From: Prosthecobacter sp.
Lineage (GTDB): Bacteria > Verrucomicrobiota > Verrucomicrobiia > Verrucomicrobiales > Verrucomicrobiaceae
DNA: 64,000 nucleotides
Direction: 5' to 3'
Assembly (NCBI GenBank): GCA_021733925.1
Contig: JAIPJY010000011.1
Span: 62,001 to 126,000 of the forward strand
Both the position numbers and the translations under genes were made by a program. Below the pieces are notes generated by a model. The model had not been told where the DNA came from and did no database searches. It saw only the letters and a program-made list of their open reading frames with translations. This document shows positions 28,041-36,946 of the stretch, piece after piece. Numbering within the stretch: position 1 is the first letter of the stretch; the number at the start of each line of letters is the position of its first letter.

Positions 28041-31000
28041 ATGACCCTGCGTTTCCAGTTTCCCTCTCTCGTTTTGGGCGGCCTTGCCGTCGCAACTTCC
28101 CTTGTGTCAGCGGCCGAGACATTTCCGCCCGACCAGATCGAGTTTTTTGAGAAAAACATCCGTCCCGTGCTCGCGGAGCGCTGCTACGAGTGCCATGGCG
28201 CGCATAAGCATCAAAACGGGCTGCGGCTCGACTCACGCGCAGCGATTTTGCAGGGCAGCGAGTATGGCAAGGTCGTCGAACCCGGCAACCCGAGCGCCAG
28301 TAAGCTGATTAAGGCGATCAATCACGTCGCTGGTGTCGAGTCGATGCCCAAGAAGGGTGACAAGCTGCCTGCGCCGCAGATCGCCGCGATTGAAAAATGG
28401 ATCAGCATGGGTCTGCCCTGGCCAGTGGAGGCCGCCGTGGCTGAGCATGCTAAAGCGGACCCGATGCAGCATTGGGCCTTCAAGCCGGTGCAAAAGCCCG
28501 CGCTTCCAGCCGGTTTTTCAGGCAATCCAATCGATGCGTTTGTCGGAGCCAAGCTCAAGGCTGCGGGACTTGATTTCGCCGCGCCTGCTGACCCGGCCAC
28601 GGTGACGCGTCGCATCTACCTAACCCTTACCGGATTGCCGCCAACCTTTGAGGAAGTGAAGAAGAATCCTGCGCCGCAGGCGCTGGTCTCTCAACTGCTC
28701 GCCCAACCCGCCTATGGCGAGAGATGGGCGCGTGTGTGGCTGGATGTGGTTCGCTATGCTGATACGAATGGGTATCAGGTGGCGGGACGCAGCAATTTCT
28801 ACCCCTATGCCTATACGTATCGCGACTGGATCGTGAAGGCCCTGAATGATGACATGCCCTATGACCAGTTTGTGAGCTATCAGCTTGCGGCGGATCGCAT
28901 GACCGAAGCCACGCCGAATTCGCCCAACCTTGCGGCGCTGGGCTTCTACAATGTCGGCGAGCGTTTCATCAATGACCGCCTGCTGATCGCTGATGACCGC
29001 ATTGATGTCATTGGCCGAGGCCTCCTCGGTCTCACGATTGCCTGCGCGCGCTGTCACGATCACAAATTCGATCCGATCCCTAGCCGTGACTACTATGCGA
29101 TTTACAGCATCCTGAACAGCAGCGATGAGCCGGATGACACCGTGATGCCCATCATCGGCAAGGCGGCGAATGAGAAGGATGGGCTGGACTACGATGCGAA
29201 GGTGGCTGAGATCGCGAAGAAGGAACTCGATTTCAAACGCACCGTCTATGACGAGTTCCGCAAACCGGAGCGTCTGGCTGAATACCTCGCTTTCGCCCAG
29301 GACTCGGTGGAGATTAAAGACAGTACCGTATTCAAAGGCAAGGCAGGCCAGATAAAGCTGCGTGACCGTGTGGCCAGCCAGTGGCGCGATTTCCTCAAGC
29401 GCTATGCCCTCACTGCCAAGCCTCACGCGGCCATGGTTGCCTGGAATCGCTTTGCCAAAGTTCCTGAGGCGGAGTTTGCCGCGAAATCAGCCGCCATTGT
29501 GCAGGAGCTGGCCAAGCCGGAAAGCGGCTGCACGCCTGAGATCGCCGCCGCCTTTGCGCAGACGCCGCCGAAGTCGATGAAGGACGTCGCCCTGGCGTAC
29601 GCACACATCATTCTCGACAGCAAAGTGGAGCCGATGCGCGAGTTGATGCAGGACAAGCTCTCGCCCATGTCGGTGCCGGTGGAAGGAGCAAACGCCTTCT
29701 TCACCCGCAAGGACAGCGAGACCGTGGTGCGCCTCAACAACGAACGCACGAAGCTCGACAGCACGCATCCTGGTGCGCCGCCGCGCGCCATGGTGATGGT
29801 GGACAAACCGAAGCCGCAGGATGTGCGCGTCTTCATCCGTGGCAATCCGGGTCGGCAGGGTGATCCCGCGCCACGTGCCTGGCTCACGATGTTCGGCGGC
29901 GAAAAGTTCACCGAAGGCAGCGGTCGTCTCGAACTCGCCAAGCACATCGCTAGCAAAGACAATCCGCTGACCGCACGCGTCATTGTGAACCGCGTGTGGC
30001 TGCAGCATTTCGGCAAGCCCCTCGTCTCCCAGCCCAGTGACTTCGGAGTGCAGACCGCGAAGCCCGTGCAGGCAGATCTGCTGGACTACCTGGCCGCCAC
30101 CTTCATGGAAAATGGGTGGAGCTTGAAGAAGCTGCACACGCTCATCCTCACCTCCCGCACCTTCCAGCAGAGCAGCCACGCCACGCCGGAAAAGCTCACG
30201 AAGGACGCTGAGAACGATCTGCTCAGCCGCTTCAATCGCCAGCGCCTGGATTATGAAACGATGCGCGATGCCATCCTCTCCGCCACCGGCGAATTGAACA
30301 CCCACAGGCATGGCGGACGCGCCACAGAGCTGAATGCCAAGGATGCCGACACCCTGCGCACTGTTTATCTCAAGGTGGACCGCTATGATCAGGCCAGCGT
30401 GCCGGCGATGTTTGACTTCGCCAATCCAGACGGCCACAGCCCGCAGCGTTTCAACACCACCGTGCCGCAGCAGGCGCTGTTTTTGATGAACAGCCCCTTC
30501 ATGCGGGCCCGTGCCGATGCCATCGCCAAAGAAACGCCGCTCGCGGGGACCACGCTCGATTCCGAAGCGATCAGCGCGATGTACCACCGCATCCTCGCCC
30601 GCGATCCGAAGCCTGATGAAGTCGAACTGGCCCAGCGCTTCGCCGCCGATGCCACCGCGCTCAATGCTGAGAAGCCCTTCCGCTGGAGCTACGGCACGAT
30701 GAAGTTTGCACGCAGTCCCGAAGGCAAGCCGTCCTTCGCCGAGTTCCAGGCCTTCACGCAGCTGACGGATCGTGGCGGTGGTGGCCAGAAAGTCTGGAGC
30801 CCTGCAGCCAAAATCCCGGATCCTAAATGGGGTCATGCCTTCTGGGCCAACTACGGCGCCCACGCCGCTCCAAGTGAATACATCGTCACTGCCCGCTGGC
30901 ACGTGCCGACCGACATGAAGATCTCCATCGACAGTGTCTTGAGCCGCAGCAGCGATCGTGGCGATGGCGTCCGTGCCTGGATCTACAATGCCCGCACCGG

Positions 31001-31301
31001 CATTCTGGCCGAACAGCTTTGCACCCCGCAGAATAAAAAGATCCCCATCAAGCTCACCACCGATGTGAAGCGCGGCGACATCCTCTGCTTCATCGTTCAC
31101 AACGAAGGCGGCACCGACAGCGACAGCTTCGACTGGGAGCCCACCCTCAGCCGCGCCGACACCGGCGAAGTGCTCACCAACGCCAAGGACGACTTCTGCG
31201 ACGCCAGCCGCTGGCCCTTCGGCCGAGCCAAGCCCCAAAGCGCCCTCAGCCAGCTCGCGCAAGTGCTGCTCATGAGCAATGAGTTCATGTTTGAGGATTG
31301 A
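28041..31301 (+). CDS. PSCyt1-DUF1549-DUF1553 (PSD1) secreted cytochrome-domain protein
   Basis: 1086 residues with a signal peptide ending near VSAAE. It opens with a planctomycete-type cytochrome c domain with CYECH (C48, C51, H52), then DUF1549 (PSCyt2; YGERWARVWLDVVRYADTNGY, CARCHDHKFDPI with a second CxxCH) and DUF1553 (PSD1; NPLTARVIVNRVWLQHFG, SDFGVQTAKP, QQALFLMNSPFM). About 180 residues between DUF1553 and the C-terminus (FAEFQAFTQLTDRG...WHVPTDMKISIDSV) look like an added beta domain. The family usually sits beside a DUF1501 gene; here none is adjacent (nearest are at 15.5 and 38.1 kb). Probable periplasmic redox or polymer-degradation role; the reaction is unknown. Confidence 0.92.
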   Translation: MTLRFQFPSLVLGGLAVATSLVSAAETFPPDQIEFFEKNIRPVLAERCYECHGAHKHQNGLRLDSRAAILQGSEYGKVVEPGNPSASKLIKAINHVAGVESMPKKGDKLPAPQIAAIEKWISMGLPWPVEAAVAEHAKADPMQHWAFKPVQKPALPAGFSGNPIDAFVGAKLKAAGLDFAAPADPATVTRRIYLTLTGLPPTFEEVKKNPAPQALVSQLLAQPAYGERWARVWLDVVRYADTNGYQVAGRSNFYPYAYTYRDWIVKALNDDMPYDQFVSYQLAADRMTEATPNSPNLAALGFYNVGERFINDRLLIADDRIDVIGRGLLGLTIACARCHDHKFDPIPSRDYYAIYSILNSSDEPDDTVMPIIGKAANEKDGLDYDAKVAEIAKKELDFKRTVYDEFRKPERLAEYLAFAQDSVEIKDSTVFKGKAGQIKLRDRVASQWRDFLKRYALTAKPHAAMVAWNRFAKVPEAEFAAKSAAIVQELAKPESGCTPEIAAAFAQTPPKSMKDVALAYAHIILDSKVEPMRELMQDKLSPMSVPVEGANAFFTRKDSETVVRLNNERTKLDSTHPGAPPRAMVMVDKPKPQDVRVFIRGNPGRQGDPAPRAWLTMFGGEKFTEGSGRLELAKHIASKDNPLTARVIVNRVWLQHFGKPLVSQPSDFGVQTAKPVQADLLDYLAATFMENGWSLKKLHTLILTSRTFQQSSHATPEKLTKDAENDLLSRFNRQRLDYETMRDAILSATGELNTHRHGGRATELNAKDADTLRTVYLKVDRYDQASVPAMFDFANPDGHSPQRFNTTVPQQALFLMNSPFMRARADAIAKETPLAGTTLDSEAISAMYHRILARDPKPDEVELAQRFAADATALNAEKPFRWSYGTMKFARSPEGKPSFAEFQAFTQLTDRGGGGQKVWSPAAKIPDPKWGHAFWANYGAHAAPSEYIVTARWHVPTDMKISIDSVLSRSSDRGDGVRAWIYNARTGILAEQLCTPQNKKIPIKLTTDVKRGDILCFIVHNEGGTDSDSFDWEPTLSRADTGEVLTNAKDDFCDASRWPFGRAKPQSALSQLAQVLLMSNEFMFED

Positions 31302-31336
31302 GGCTCTTCCTCCCAAAATTCGCTCTCGACACTGAT

Positions 31337-31352
31337 CTACTCATCCGAGTAG
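31337..31352. promoter_or_regulatory. Perfect inverted repeat upstream of a small lipoprotein gene
   Basis: CTACTC-ATCC-GAGTAG, a perfect 6-bp dyad ending 10 bases before the ATG at 31363. The position suits an operator or an mRNA hairpin controlling initiation. There is no T-run, so it is unlikely to terminate the upstream gene. Confidence 0.35.
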
Positions 31353-31362
31353 CATTCAGGGC

Positions 31363-31596
31363 ATGAAATCGCCCCGTGCTCGTTTCTGCCTGCGTTGTGC
31401 CGCCGTCTGCTCTTCGCTGGGGCTGTTGATCGGCTGCGCGTGGTTCGCCCACAAGCAGGCCAATCCGGCCATGATGCCTGGCTCCAAAAGCGGTCCCATT
31501 CTCATGCCTGGCAGCAAATCGTTCACCGGTGGTACCACGATCACCTCAGGTGCTTTGCAGACCGACAAGCCGCTGCTGCCGCCTGTGAAGCCATGA
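31363..31596 (+). CDS. Small lipoprotein with MPGSKS repeats
   Basis: 77 residues. A basic start and a hydrophobic run end in a lipobox-like LLIGC, predicting a lipoprotein. The mature part carries two copies of MPGSKS (MMPGSKSGPILMPGSKS), a Gly/Thr stretch and a Pro-rich end PPVKP. Its stop overlaps the next ATG as ATGA (31593-31596), predicting translational coupling. A same-length relative with a similar layout lies at 32188. Function unknown; probably envelope. Confidence 0.72.
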   Translation: MKSPRARFCLRCAAVCSSLGLLIGCAWFAHKQANPAMMPGSKSGPILMPGSKSFTGGTTITSGALQTDKPLLPPVKP

Positions 31597-32204
31597 AAAG
31601 GGCATCCACACGCTCTCGTGACGCCTTGCTGGCATGCGCGTTTGCACTACTCGCAAGTGATTTGCCAGAGCAGGCTATGGCAGCATCCACCAAGGACTAC
31701 GGCGATATTGTGAGCTGGATAGATGCAGGAACGGATGAGGTTGGTGCTCTGGCTTCCCCATTACCACAGTTGCTCTTTTCACTGCCTCCTTCAAGAATTC
31801 GAACGAGTTCGTTGCATCTCTCATGGCTGTCCGACACAGAACTTCACCCTTTTCAAGAATGTGTGAATCCTGATGCTCGGCTCATTGACCTCACCAACCA
31901 AGTGGAAGTCCTTGATCCGGCTTTCTGGGAACTGGTATCAACTGACGGTTTGATTATTGATATCACGGCACGACCTAAAGACCCCATCCCGGGTGGTCAC
32001 GTCATTTACAGCCCCCTCTTCAATGACAAACCACGGTGGGAAGCCTTCTGGAAAAACAGTCTGCCTGTGCCTAGCTCCTTACGTTCCATGGCATTCACAC
32101 GAGAGTTATTGCAGGAAGATGACAAACTGTCCAGGAGTGCAGCGAGGAGATTCTGCCGTTCTTCCTGGAACTGTCTTTGCATCAGCCATGAAGACGACAT
32201 CTAA
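31593..32204 (+). CDS. Hypothetical exported protein, translationally coupled
   Basis: 203 residues from ATG 31593, which overlaps the stop of the small lipoprotein gene. A signal-like N-terminus (RDALLACAFALLASDLPEQAMAA) precedes a soluble, moderately acidic domain with W, P and D-rich loops (PIPGGHVIYSPLFNDKPRWEAF). No family recognised. The 3' end overlaps the next small gene by 17 bases. The coding stretch appears less GC-rich than its neighbours, consistent with later acquisition. The start is supported only by the ATGA overlap. Confidence 0.6.
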   Translation: MKRASTRSRDALLACAFALLASDLPEQAMAASTKDYGDIVSWIDAGTDEVGALASPLPQLLFSLPPSRIRTSSLHLSWLSDTELHPFQECVNPDARLIDLTNQVEVLDPAFWELVSTDGLIIDITARPKDPIPGGHVIYSPLFNDKPRWEAFWKNSLPVPSSLRSMAFTRELLQEDDKLSRSAARRFCRSSWNCLCISHEDDI

Positions 32205-32421
32205 ACTCTTCCGCATCGGGGTACTGGCGTCATCTCTCACGCTGCTGACAACCTATGTGATCCATTCGCAATCCAGAGGCAGAATAGCGTCTCCTCAAGC
32301 GGAGGAAAAATTCATGCTGCCAAGCTCCAAGGCTCTGACCCAGCCCGTCTTTTCAACTCGAAAGGTTGAGTCAACCACCCCGGCTGCCGATCCTTCCGCA
32401 CCTCCAGCGCAAAAGCCATGA
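32188..32421 (+). CDS. Small exported protein, probable paralogue of the 31363 lipoprotein
   Basis: 77 residues, exactly the length of the product at 31363. N-terminal membrane/signal segment (LFRIGVLASSLTLLTTYVI), then FMLPSSKALTQPVFSTRK in the position of the MPGSKS repeats, and a Pro-rich end PPAQKP. It lacks the lipobox cysteine. It ends with an ATGA overlap (32418-32421) onto the hydroxylase gene, mirroring the arrangement upstream. The relationship is my reading from layout and short motifs. Confidence 0.6.
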   Translation: MKTTSKLFRIGVLASSLTLLTTYVIHSQSRGRIASPQAEEKFMLPSSKALTQPVFSTRKVESTTPAADPSAPPAQKP

Positions 32422-33200
32422 ACCAGCCAGCCGTCATTCTCTCCACCGGCCTGAGCTTGCTCTTTCTCGTAGCGCTGTTCCGTCCGCTGGAGAAGCTGTT
32501 TCCTGCGCAGGAAGGACAGAAATTTTTCCGCCCGGCATTCTGGACGGACCTGTGTTTCCTCCTCGGCCAGTACTTGCTCTGGAGCGGTCTCGTATTCTGG
32601 GCGCTGAACCACTTCCGAGGCTGGCTGGATGGCATCGTGCCTGCTCATTTCCGGGCCGGTGTCGCGGCGCAGTCGTGGTGGCTGCAGGCCCTTGAGATGA
32701 TCGTGCTGAGTGACTTCCTCATCTACTGGGCTCATCGGCTGCAGCACACGGTTCCCTTCCTCTGGCGCTTTCACTCGATCCATCACAGTGCGGAGCATCT
32801 GGACTGGCTGGCGGCGCACCGGGAGCATCCGCTGGATACGATCTACACGGTGGGAATCATCAATCTGCCTGCGTTCATCCTGGGCTTTCCGCTGGAGACG
32901 CTGGCGGGGTTCCTCGCGTTTCGTGGACTGTGGGCCATCTTCATTCATTCGAACGTGCGCCTGCCGATCGGTCCGCTGGGCATGATCCTTGGCGCGCCGG
33001 CATTGCATCACTGGCACCATGACAAGGCACGAGACGCGGGAAATTATGCGAACATTTCGCCGTTCATGGACATCCTTTTTGGCACTTACCGCTGCCCCGA
33101 TCATGAGCCTGAGGCTTTCGGCATTCACGAGCCGATTTCCAAACACTACCTGGGGCAGCTCTGGCATCCGTTTCGCCGCCGGAAGAGGGATGCAGCATGA
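32418..33200 (+). CDS. Sterol desaturase / fatty acid hydroxylase family membrane protein
   Basis: 260 residues with four to five membrane helices and the full histidine set of the family: HRLQH, HSIHHS, HREHP and HHWHHDKARDAGNYAN. The histidines bind a di-iron centre that hydroxylates or desaturates lipids. PFMDILFGTY near the end is a family signature. It starts inside the stop of the small exported protein gene, so the two are probably co-translated. The substrate could be a sterol, hopanoid, carotenoid or fatty acid. Confidence 0.9.
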   Translation: MNQPAVILSTGLSLLFLVALFRPLEKLFPAQEGQKFFRPAFWTDLCFLLGQYLLWSGLVFWALNHFRGWLDGIVPAHFRAGVAAQSWWLQALEMIVLSDFLIYWAHRLQHTVPFLWRFHSIHHSAEHLDWLAAHREHPLDTIYTVGIINLPAFILGFPLETLAGFLAFRGLWAIFIHSNVRLPIGPLGMILGAPALHHWHHDKARDAGNYANISPFMDILFGTYRCPDHEPEAFGIHEPISKHYLGQLWHPFRRRKRDAA

Positions 33201-33212
33201 TCCCCGCCCCAG

Positions 33213-33253
33213 GCATGTGCCAGCCGACATGAAAATCTCCATCGACAGTGTCT
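33213..33253 (+). pseudogene. Relic of the C-terminal part of a PSCyt/PSD1 gene
   Basis: 41 bases match 30899-30939 inside the PSCyt gene with only four differences, including an uninterrupted 19-base block (ATCTCCATCGACAGTGTCT). Translated, it preserves HVPADMKISIDSV against HVPTDMKISIDSV. Similarity fades on both sides and no ORF continues. It lies just after the hydroxylase gene, 2.3 kb from its source. The rest of 33201-33447 shows no gene I can support. Confidence 0.5.
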
Positions 33254-33447
33254 GCCCCGCAACACCGTGTGCGACGGCTGCGACTGAAGCAGCCGGTAGG
33301 AGAACATGGCCCGAAGCAGCAGGAGGCGCTCTTCGCCTTCCGAGCCAGGCTCCACGCGGCTCTCCATTCCCCTGGCCGCAATGAGATCGGCGGGCGGCCT
33401 GCGGGAAGGTGAGAAATCATTGTCCCATCAGTCCCGCCTGGACATGA

Positions 33448-33481
33448 AATGACCCGGCAGAGCGAGTTCCGCCGGGTCATT
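33448..33481. terminator. Strong hairpin downstream of the PEP-CTERM gene
   Basis: A perfect 11-bp inverted repeat (AATGACCCGGC / GCCGGGTCATT) with a 12-base loop, 17 bases beyond the stop of the minus-strand gene at 33499. The T-run is weak on both strands, so it may be a 3'-end stabiliser as well as a terminator. It lies between two convergent units and could serve both. Confidence 0.7.
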
Positions 33482-33498
33482 CCGTAGTGACAGATCAA

Positions 33499-34131
33499 TC
33501 AAGCCCGGCGGCGGCGGAACACCGCCACGCCAGCGAACAGCCCCATGAGCAGAACTCGTGAAGGCTCCGGCACGGCGGACGCCGCGACGGTCAGGCTGGC
33601 GTTGTCATAGAACGCGCCCGATGGCAGCACCACCTTGCTGACACCCATGAGTGAAAGCGCCTGGTTCACCGAGAAGCCGGACACGGTCTGATCCACCAGG
33701 ATGCTGTATAATAGCGCGTCTTGGGAGTCGTAGAACTCCACATTGGTGCCAAAGGGCGTGCCAAGAGTGCTGTTGTCCAGAGTCAGGGCGAAAGACGAGA
33801 TGTCCTGCGGAGCCGAAAAGCTGAACAACACAGCCTGATCCACGGCGTCCAAGGCATTACCGGAGATGGCAGCGCCATAGCCTCGAGCGGAGGGATCTCC
33901 GACTGTGATCGCGGGAGCGGTCAAGTCAGGACGGAAACTGGGAAGCGGCAACGGGTCGCCGTTCGCATCGACCGTCTCAATGTAGGCGTAGGCCGCCGAG
34001 ACTGTCCCGGCCAAGGAATCACCCGAGAAGGAAGGGGTGGCGTCGCTGGTGAAGGAATAGCTCAACACGGTCGCAGCCTGCGAGCTGGCGCACATGGCGG
34101 CAACCATCAGGAATGGAATTAATTGTTTCAT
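33499..34131 (-). CDS. PEP-CTERM sorting domain protein
   Basis: 210 residues. Signal peptide (LIPFLMVAAMCASSQA), a beta-rich body and a C-terminal PEP-CTERM signal: VPEPS, a hydrophobic helix (RVLLMGLFAGVAVF) and a terminal RRRR. Such proteins are exported and processed by an exosortase at the envelope, often with exopolysaccharide production. It is the last gene of the phosphatase operon, 23 bases after the alkaline phosphatase stop. The body has no recognised enzymatic domain. Confidence 0.88.
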   Translation of the reverse strand: MKQLIPFLMVAAMCASSQAATVLSYSFTSDATPSFSGDSLAGTVSAAYAYIETVDANGDPLPLPSFRPDLTAPAITVGDPSARGYGAAISGNALDAVDQAVLFSFSAPQDISSFALTLDNSTLGTPFGTNVEFYDSQDALLYSILVDQTVSGFSVNQALSLMGVSKVVLPSGAFYDNASLTVAASAVPEPSRVLLMGLFAGVAVFRRRRA

Positions 34132-34154
34132 GGGAAACGGAGATGGGCTGTGGA

Positions 34155-36080
34155 TTACTTCGAACCGCCGATCGCGGCCTGCATGGCCTTGAAGAACGCG
34201 TCCGTGTTGTCGAACACACCGGTGAAGGCTGCAGCGCCACGACCACCTGCGGAGAGCGGGATGTCGGAAGCGGTGTGGACGGCGCTTTGCACGCCGGTGC
34301 CGGGCTGCTGGCCGGTAACCAAGTAGCCGGTGGTGGTGTTACGTGCCTGGGGAGACACGTTGTAGCTGGGGCTGGAGCGCCAGGTTTCGTAACGGTCGGA
34401 GTTGCCAGCGTAGCCAATGATCATGCGGTAGTCCACGTCCATCGTGGTCGGGTAGCCGTCGCCTGCGATCGTGTAGGCGGGGAACTTGGCGTTATCGTAA
34501 GTGCCGACGATGCCTTTGAGGCTGCCCACGGCCGTGCTCTGCAGAGCGGCGTCGGTGACAGTGCTGCCGCCACTGATGGCAATACCAGCGCACTCATGGT
34601 CAGCGGTGACGATGATAAGCGTGTCCGGATTGGCCGCCTGGAAGGCGATGCACTTAGCGACGGCCTTGTCGAACTCAATGGCGTCATGCACCCAGCGCTC
34701 AGTGTCCATGTTGTGGGCCTGCTTGTCGATGGAGGCACCTTCGATCATCATGACGAAACCGTTGGCGTTTTTGCTGAGCACCGTGAGGGCCTTGTCGGTC
34801 ATTTCTTCCAACAGGGGCTGGTCAGGATAGGTGGCGATGAGGCTGCCGGGAGCGATGGTGGCAGCATTGCGGCGATGCGCGATTTTGTCGTAGCTGACGT
34901 CCATGTGGCCGGAGTTGAAGAGGCCGAGGAGCTTGGTTTCGCTGCCGGTCATGGCGTTGAGGCCTGCAAGGTCAGGGGCGTAGTAGAAGCCTGCGGTCTG
35001 GAAGTCGGCGATCAGGTTGCGATTAGGATCCACCGCACCGGCGGGGACGCTCCAGCCTGCCTGCACGTCCGAAGGAACGACATAATCACCACCGCTTGAA
35101 GTGGAGCTGTTCACACGGCCGCTGCCGGCACCTGCGCTGCCATCGAGAGGCAGGAACCACTTGCGGCCACCGCCCATCAGGACGTGGAGGTTGTGATTGG
35201 CGACGGCTTCGTCGAGATACATGTCACAGATGCCGGTGCCAGCGCCGCGGTCCTGGGTGGACACAGCGAAGGCGGCCGGAGTGGCGTCTTCCACGTCAGC
35301 CGTGGACACGATGCCGAGCCATTTGCCCTGAGTGCGGGCGAGGTAGCTGCCCATGTGCTCGATGCGAGGATTGTCCCACTTGTCAGTGGTGTCATCCGGG
35401 AAAACGCCTTCCTGGCCATTGTTGGCCTTGTTGCCCGTGGAATAGCAATGAGCGCCAGGTGCGGAGTCCGTCACGATGGAGTTCAGGGAGTGGGTGACCA
35501 CGATGCCGGTGACCGGCAGAGTGTCGATGGCGAGAGGCTCGTTCGACTTGCCAAGGGATGCGCCCTTGGAGACGATGCGGGCCGCGGTGCGGTGGGCGAT
35601 GCCCGTGCCGTCACCGATGAGCCAGATGATGTTCTTCGCCTTGCGACCAGCATTGAGCGTGATGCTGGCGATTTCGAAGTTGCCCGTGCCGGTTGCGACC
35701 AAGCTATCGCTCTGAGTGGCCTCGACGACGAGTGTTTTCACACCAGCTGTTGAGTTGGAGTATCCACGAATCGTGGCGCTGAACTTGTCACCACCGATGG
35801 AGGTGATGGCGGAGGCACCGCCGGCTGCTGTGACAGGGGTGCCGTTGACCTTGAAAACGACACTGGTGATCGTCTTGCCTGCATCCGCCTGGATGGTGGC
35901 CTGGAGGTCAAAACGCTGCGCGGGAAGAAAACGCGAGATGTAGGGAGGGGTGGCATCGGCGTAGGTGAACAGCGCGCTGGGGGGATTGAGGCGTGTCACG
36001 GTGGGGGCAGCGAAGGCGTTGCCAAGGGCGAAAAGCCCGGTGATGGCGGCAATTAATTTGCCTGAGTTTTGTAACTTCAT
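34155..36080 (-). CDS. Alkaline phosphatase with an N-terminal Ig-like domain
   Basis: 641 residues from ATG 36080; the frame is open further upstream, but the upstream part overlaps another gene and is not protein-like. Signal peptide (LIAAITGLFALGNAFA), then about 110 residues of Ig-like beta domain, then the alkaline phosphatase domain: NIIWLIGDGTGIAHRTAARI, the nucleophile region VTDSAPGA, MIEGASIDKQAHNMD and VTADHECAG. It releases inorganic phosphate from organic esters in the periplasm or outside. The start overlaps the stop of the upstream gene as ATGA (36077-36080). Confidence 0.92.
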   Translation of the reverse strand: MKLQNSGKLIAAITGLFALGNAFAAPTVTRLNPPSALFTYADATPPYISRFLPAQRFDLQATIQADAGKTITSVVFKVNGTPVTAAGGASAITSIGGDKFSATIRGYSNSTAGVKTLVVEATQSDSLVATGTGNFEIASITLNAGRKAKNIIWLIGDGTGIAHRTAARIVSKGASLGKSNEPLAIDTLPVTGIVVTHSLNSIVTDSAPGAHCYSTGNKANNGQEGVFPDDTTDKWDNPRIEHMGSYLARTQGKWLGIVSTADVEDATPAAFAVSTQDRGAGTGICDMYLDEAVANHNLHVLMGGGRKWFLPLDGSAGAGSGRVNSSTSSGGDYVVPSDVQAGWSVPAGAVDPNRNLIADFQTAGFYYAPDLAGLNAMTGSETKLLGLFNSGHMDVSYDKIAHRRNAATIAPGSLIATYPDQPLLEEMTDKALTVLSKNANGFVMMIEGASIDKQAHNMDTERWVHDAIEFDKAVAKCIAFQAANPDTLIIVTADHECAGIAISGGSTVTDAALQSTAVGSLKGIVGTYDNAKFPAYTIAGDGYPTTMDVDYRMIIGYAGNSDRYETWRSSPSYNVSPQARNTTTGYLVTGQQPGTGVQSAVHTASDIPLSAGGRGAAAFTGVFDNTDAFFKAMQAAIGGSK

Positions 36081-36784
36081 AGTTTGTCGGGATGGTGGGT
36101 GGTGCTGTTTCTGTTTCTTCGTGGGTTGAAGAAAGGGGGTGGGGTGGTCGAGGGGGGCAGTGCGCCGAGATCGTTCGGGATCGGAATGGCCCTGCCGAGC
36201 TGCAGCGCGACTGGTTTTCGAAGCTCTAGCGGAACCCCCGTGGCGGCATCCGTGACCGCATCGCATTGAAGGCGTATGTGGGAGACGCGTCCGCTCTGCT
36301 CCTGCCTTGGTCCGAGTTCCAGCGTGCCGTAAAGAGTCAATTTCTCCTGCCGCCATGCAGGTGCGCTGTTCTTTTTCACCGGCAGGATGACCTGGACCAG
36401 GCTGGGCGGCAGACTGTCCGCGAGTCCTTCTTCGCGTTCATCATAAGCGTGCTGTGTTTCACAGAAGAAAAAAATGGCAGGGTCAATGTTGTCGTTGCGC
36501 AGCATGAACCCCGTGAGAGCCACTCGTTTGCCAGCAAGCGCCCAGGCTTTGGCGGTGTATTCCAGCCCTTTCGGTCCTGCGGGCATCACAAAAATCTCTT
36601 CAAACTTCAAGGCGACACTCGAAGAGTCTTCATACGGCACGACAGGAGACGCAACCGCTGAAGCAGCGGCGTCCGAATCACGGTTTTGCGCCACCGTTGC
36701 CGCATCTTTGCCAGCCAGCATGAGCAACCCCAATCCGGTCAGGAGGATCACTGGCAAAACGAATGATAGCGACTTCAAATTCAT
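36077..36784 (-). CDS. Membrane-anchored hypothetical protein upstream of alkaline phosphatase
   Basis: 235 residues. An N-terminal hydrophobic helix (LSFVLPVILLTGLGLLMLAG) anchors a periplasmic domain. The core AWALAGKRVALTGFMLRNDN resembles the start of DUF3299-type OB-like domains (a GKRV-x-GFM pattern), which is a weak inference. The C-terminus is Pro/Asn/Arg-rich. It is the first gene of the phosphatase/PEP-CTERM operon and is ATGA-coupled to the phosphatase, so a shared role is likely. Confidence 0.72.
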   Translation of the reverse strand: MNLKSLSFVLPVILLTGLGLLMLAGKDAATVAQNRDSDAAASAVASPVVPYEDSSSVALKFEEIFVMPAGPKGLEYTAKAWALAGKRVALTGFMLRNDNIDPAIFFFCETQHAYDEREEGLADSLPPSLVQVILPVKKNSAPAWRQEKLTLYGTLELGPRQEQSGRVSHIRLQCDAVTDAATGVPLELRKPVALQLGRAIPIPNDLGALPPSTTPPPFFNPRRNRNSTTHHPDKL

Positions 36785-36946
36785 GAGTCACGATTCGAGC
36801 ATCCAGCTGCTGACCCAGCAAACGAACTAATTAAACGCTTTCGTTGATGATTCGAAACCGTTGCAATTTAGCACCCGCCTTTGGCATAGATTACAATAAC
36901 TTCAGACTATCTTCTTCTAATGCAGACAACACATGCCTGTAAGTTG

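Noticed and set aside
29487-31316. 609-codon minus-strand ORF
   Set aside because: Antisense to the PSCyt/PSD1 gene, whose domains are clear. Long antisense ORFs are expected at this GC content and codon bias.
36266-36830. Plus-strand ORFs opposite the phosphatase-operon leader gene
   Set aside because: The minus-strand gene has an N-terminal helix and an ATGA overlap with the phosphatase; these are shadows.
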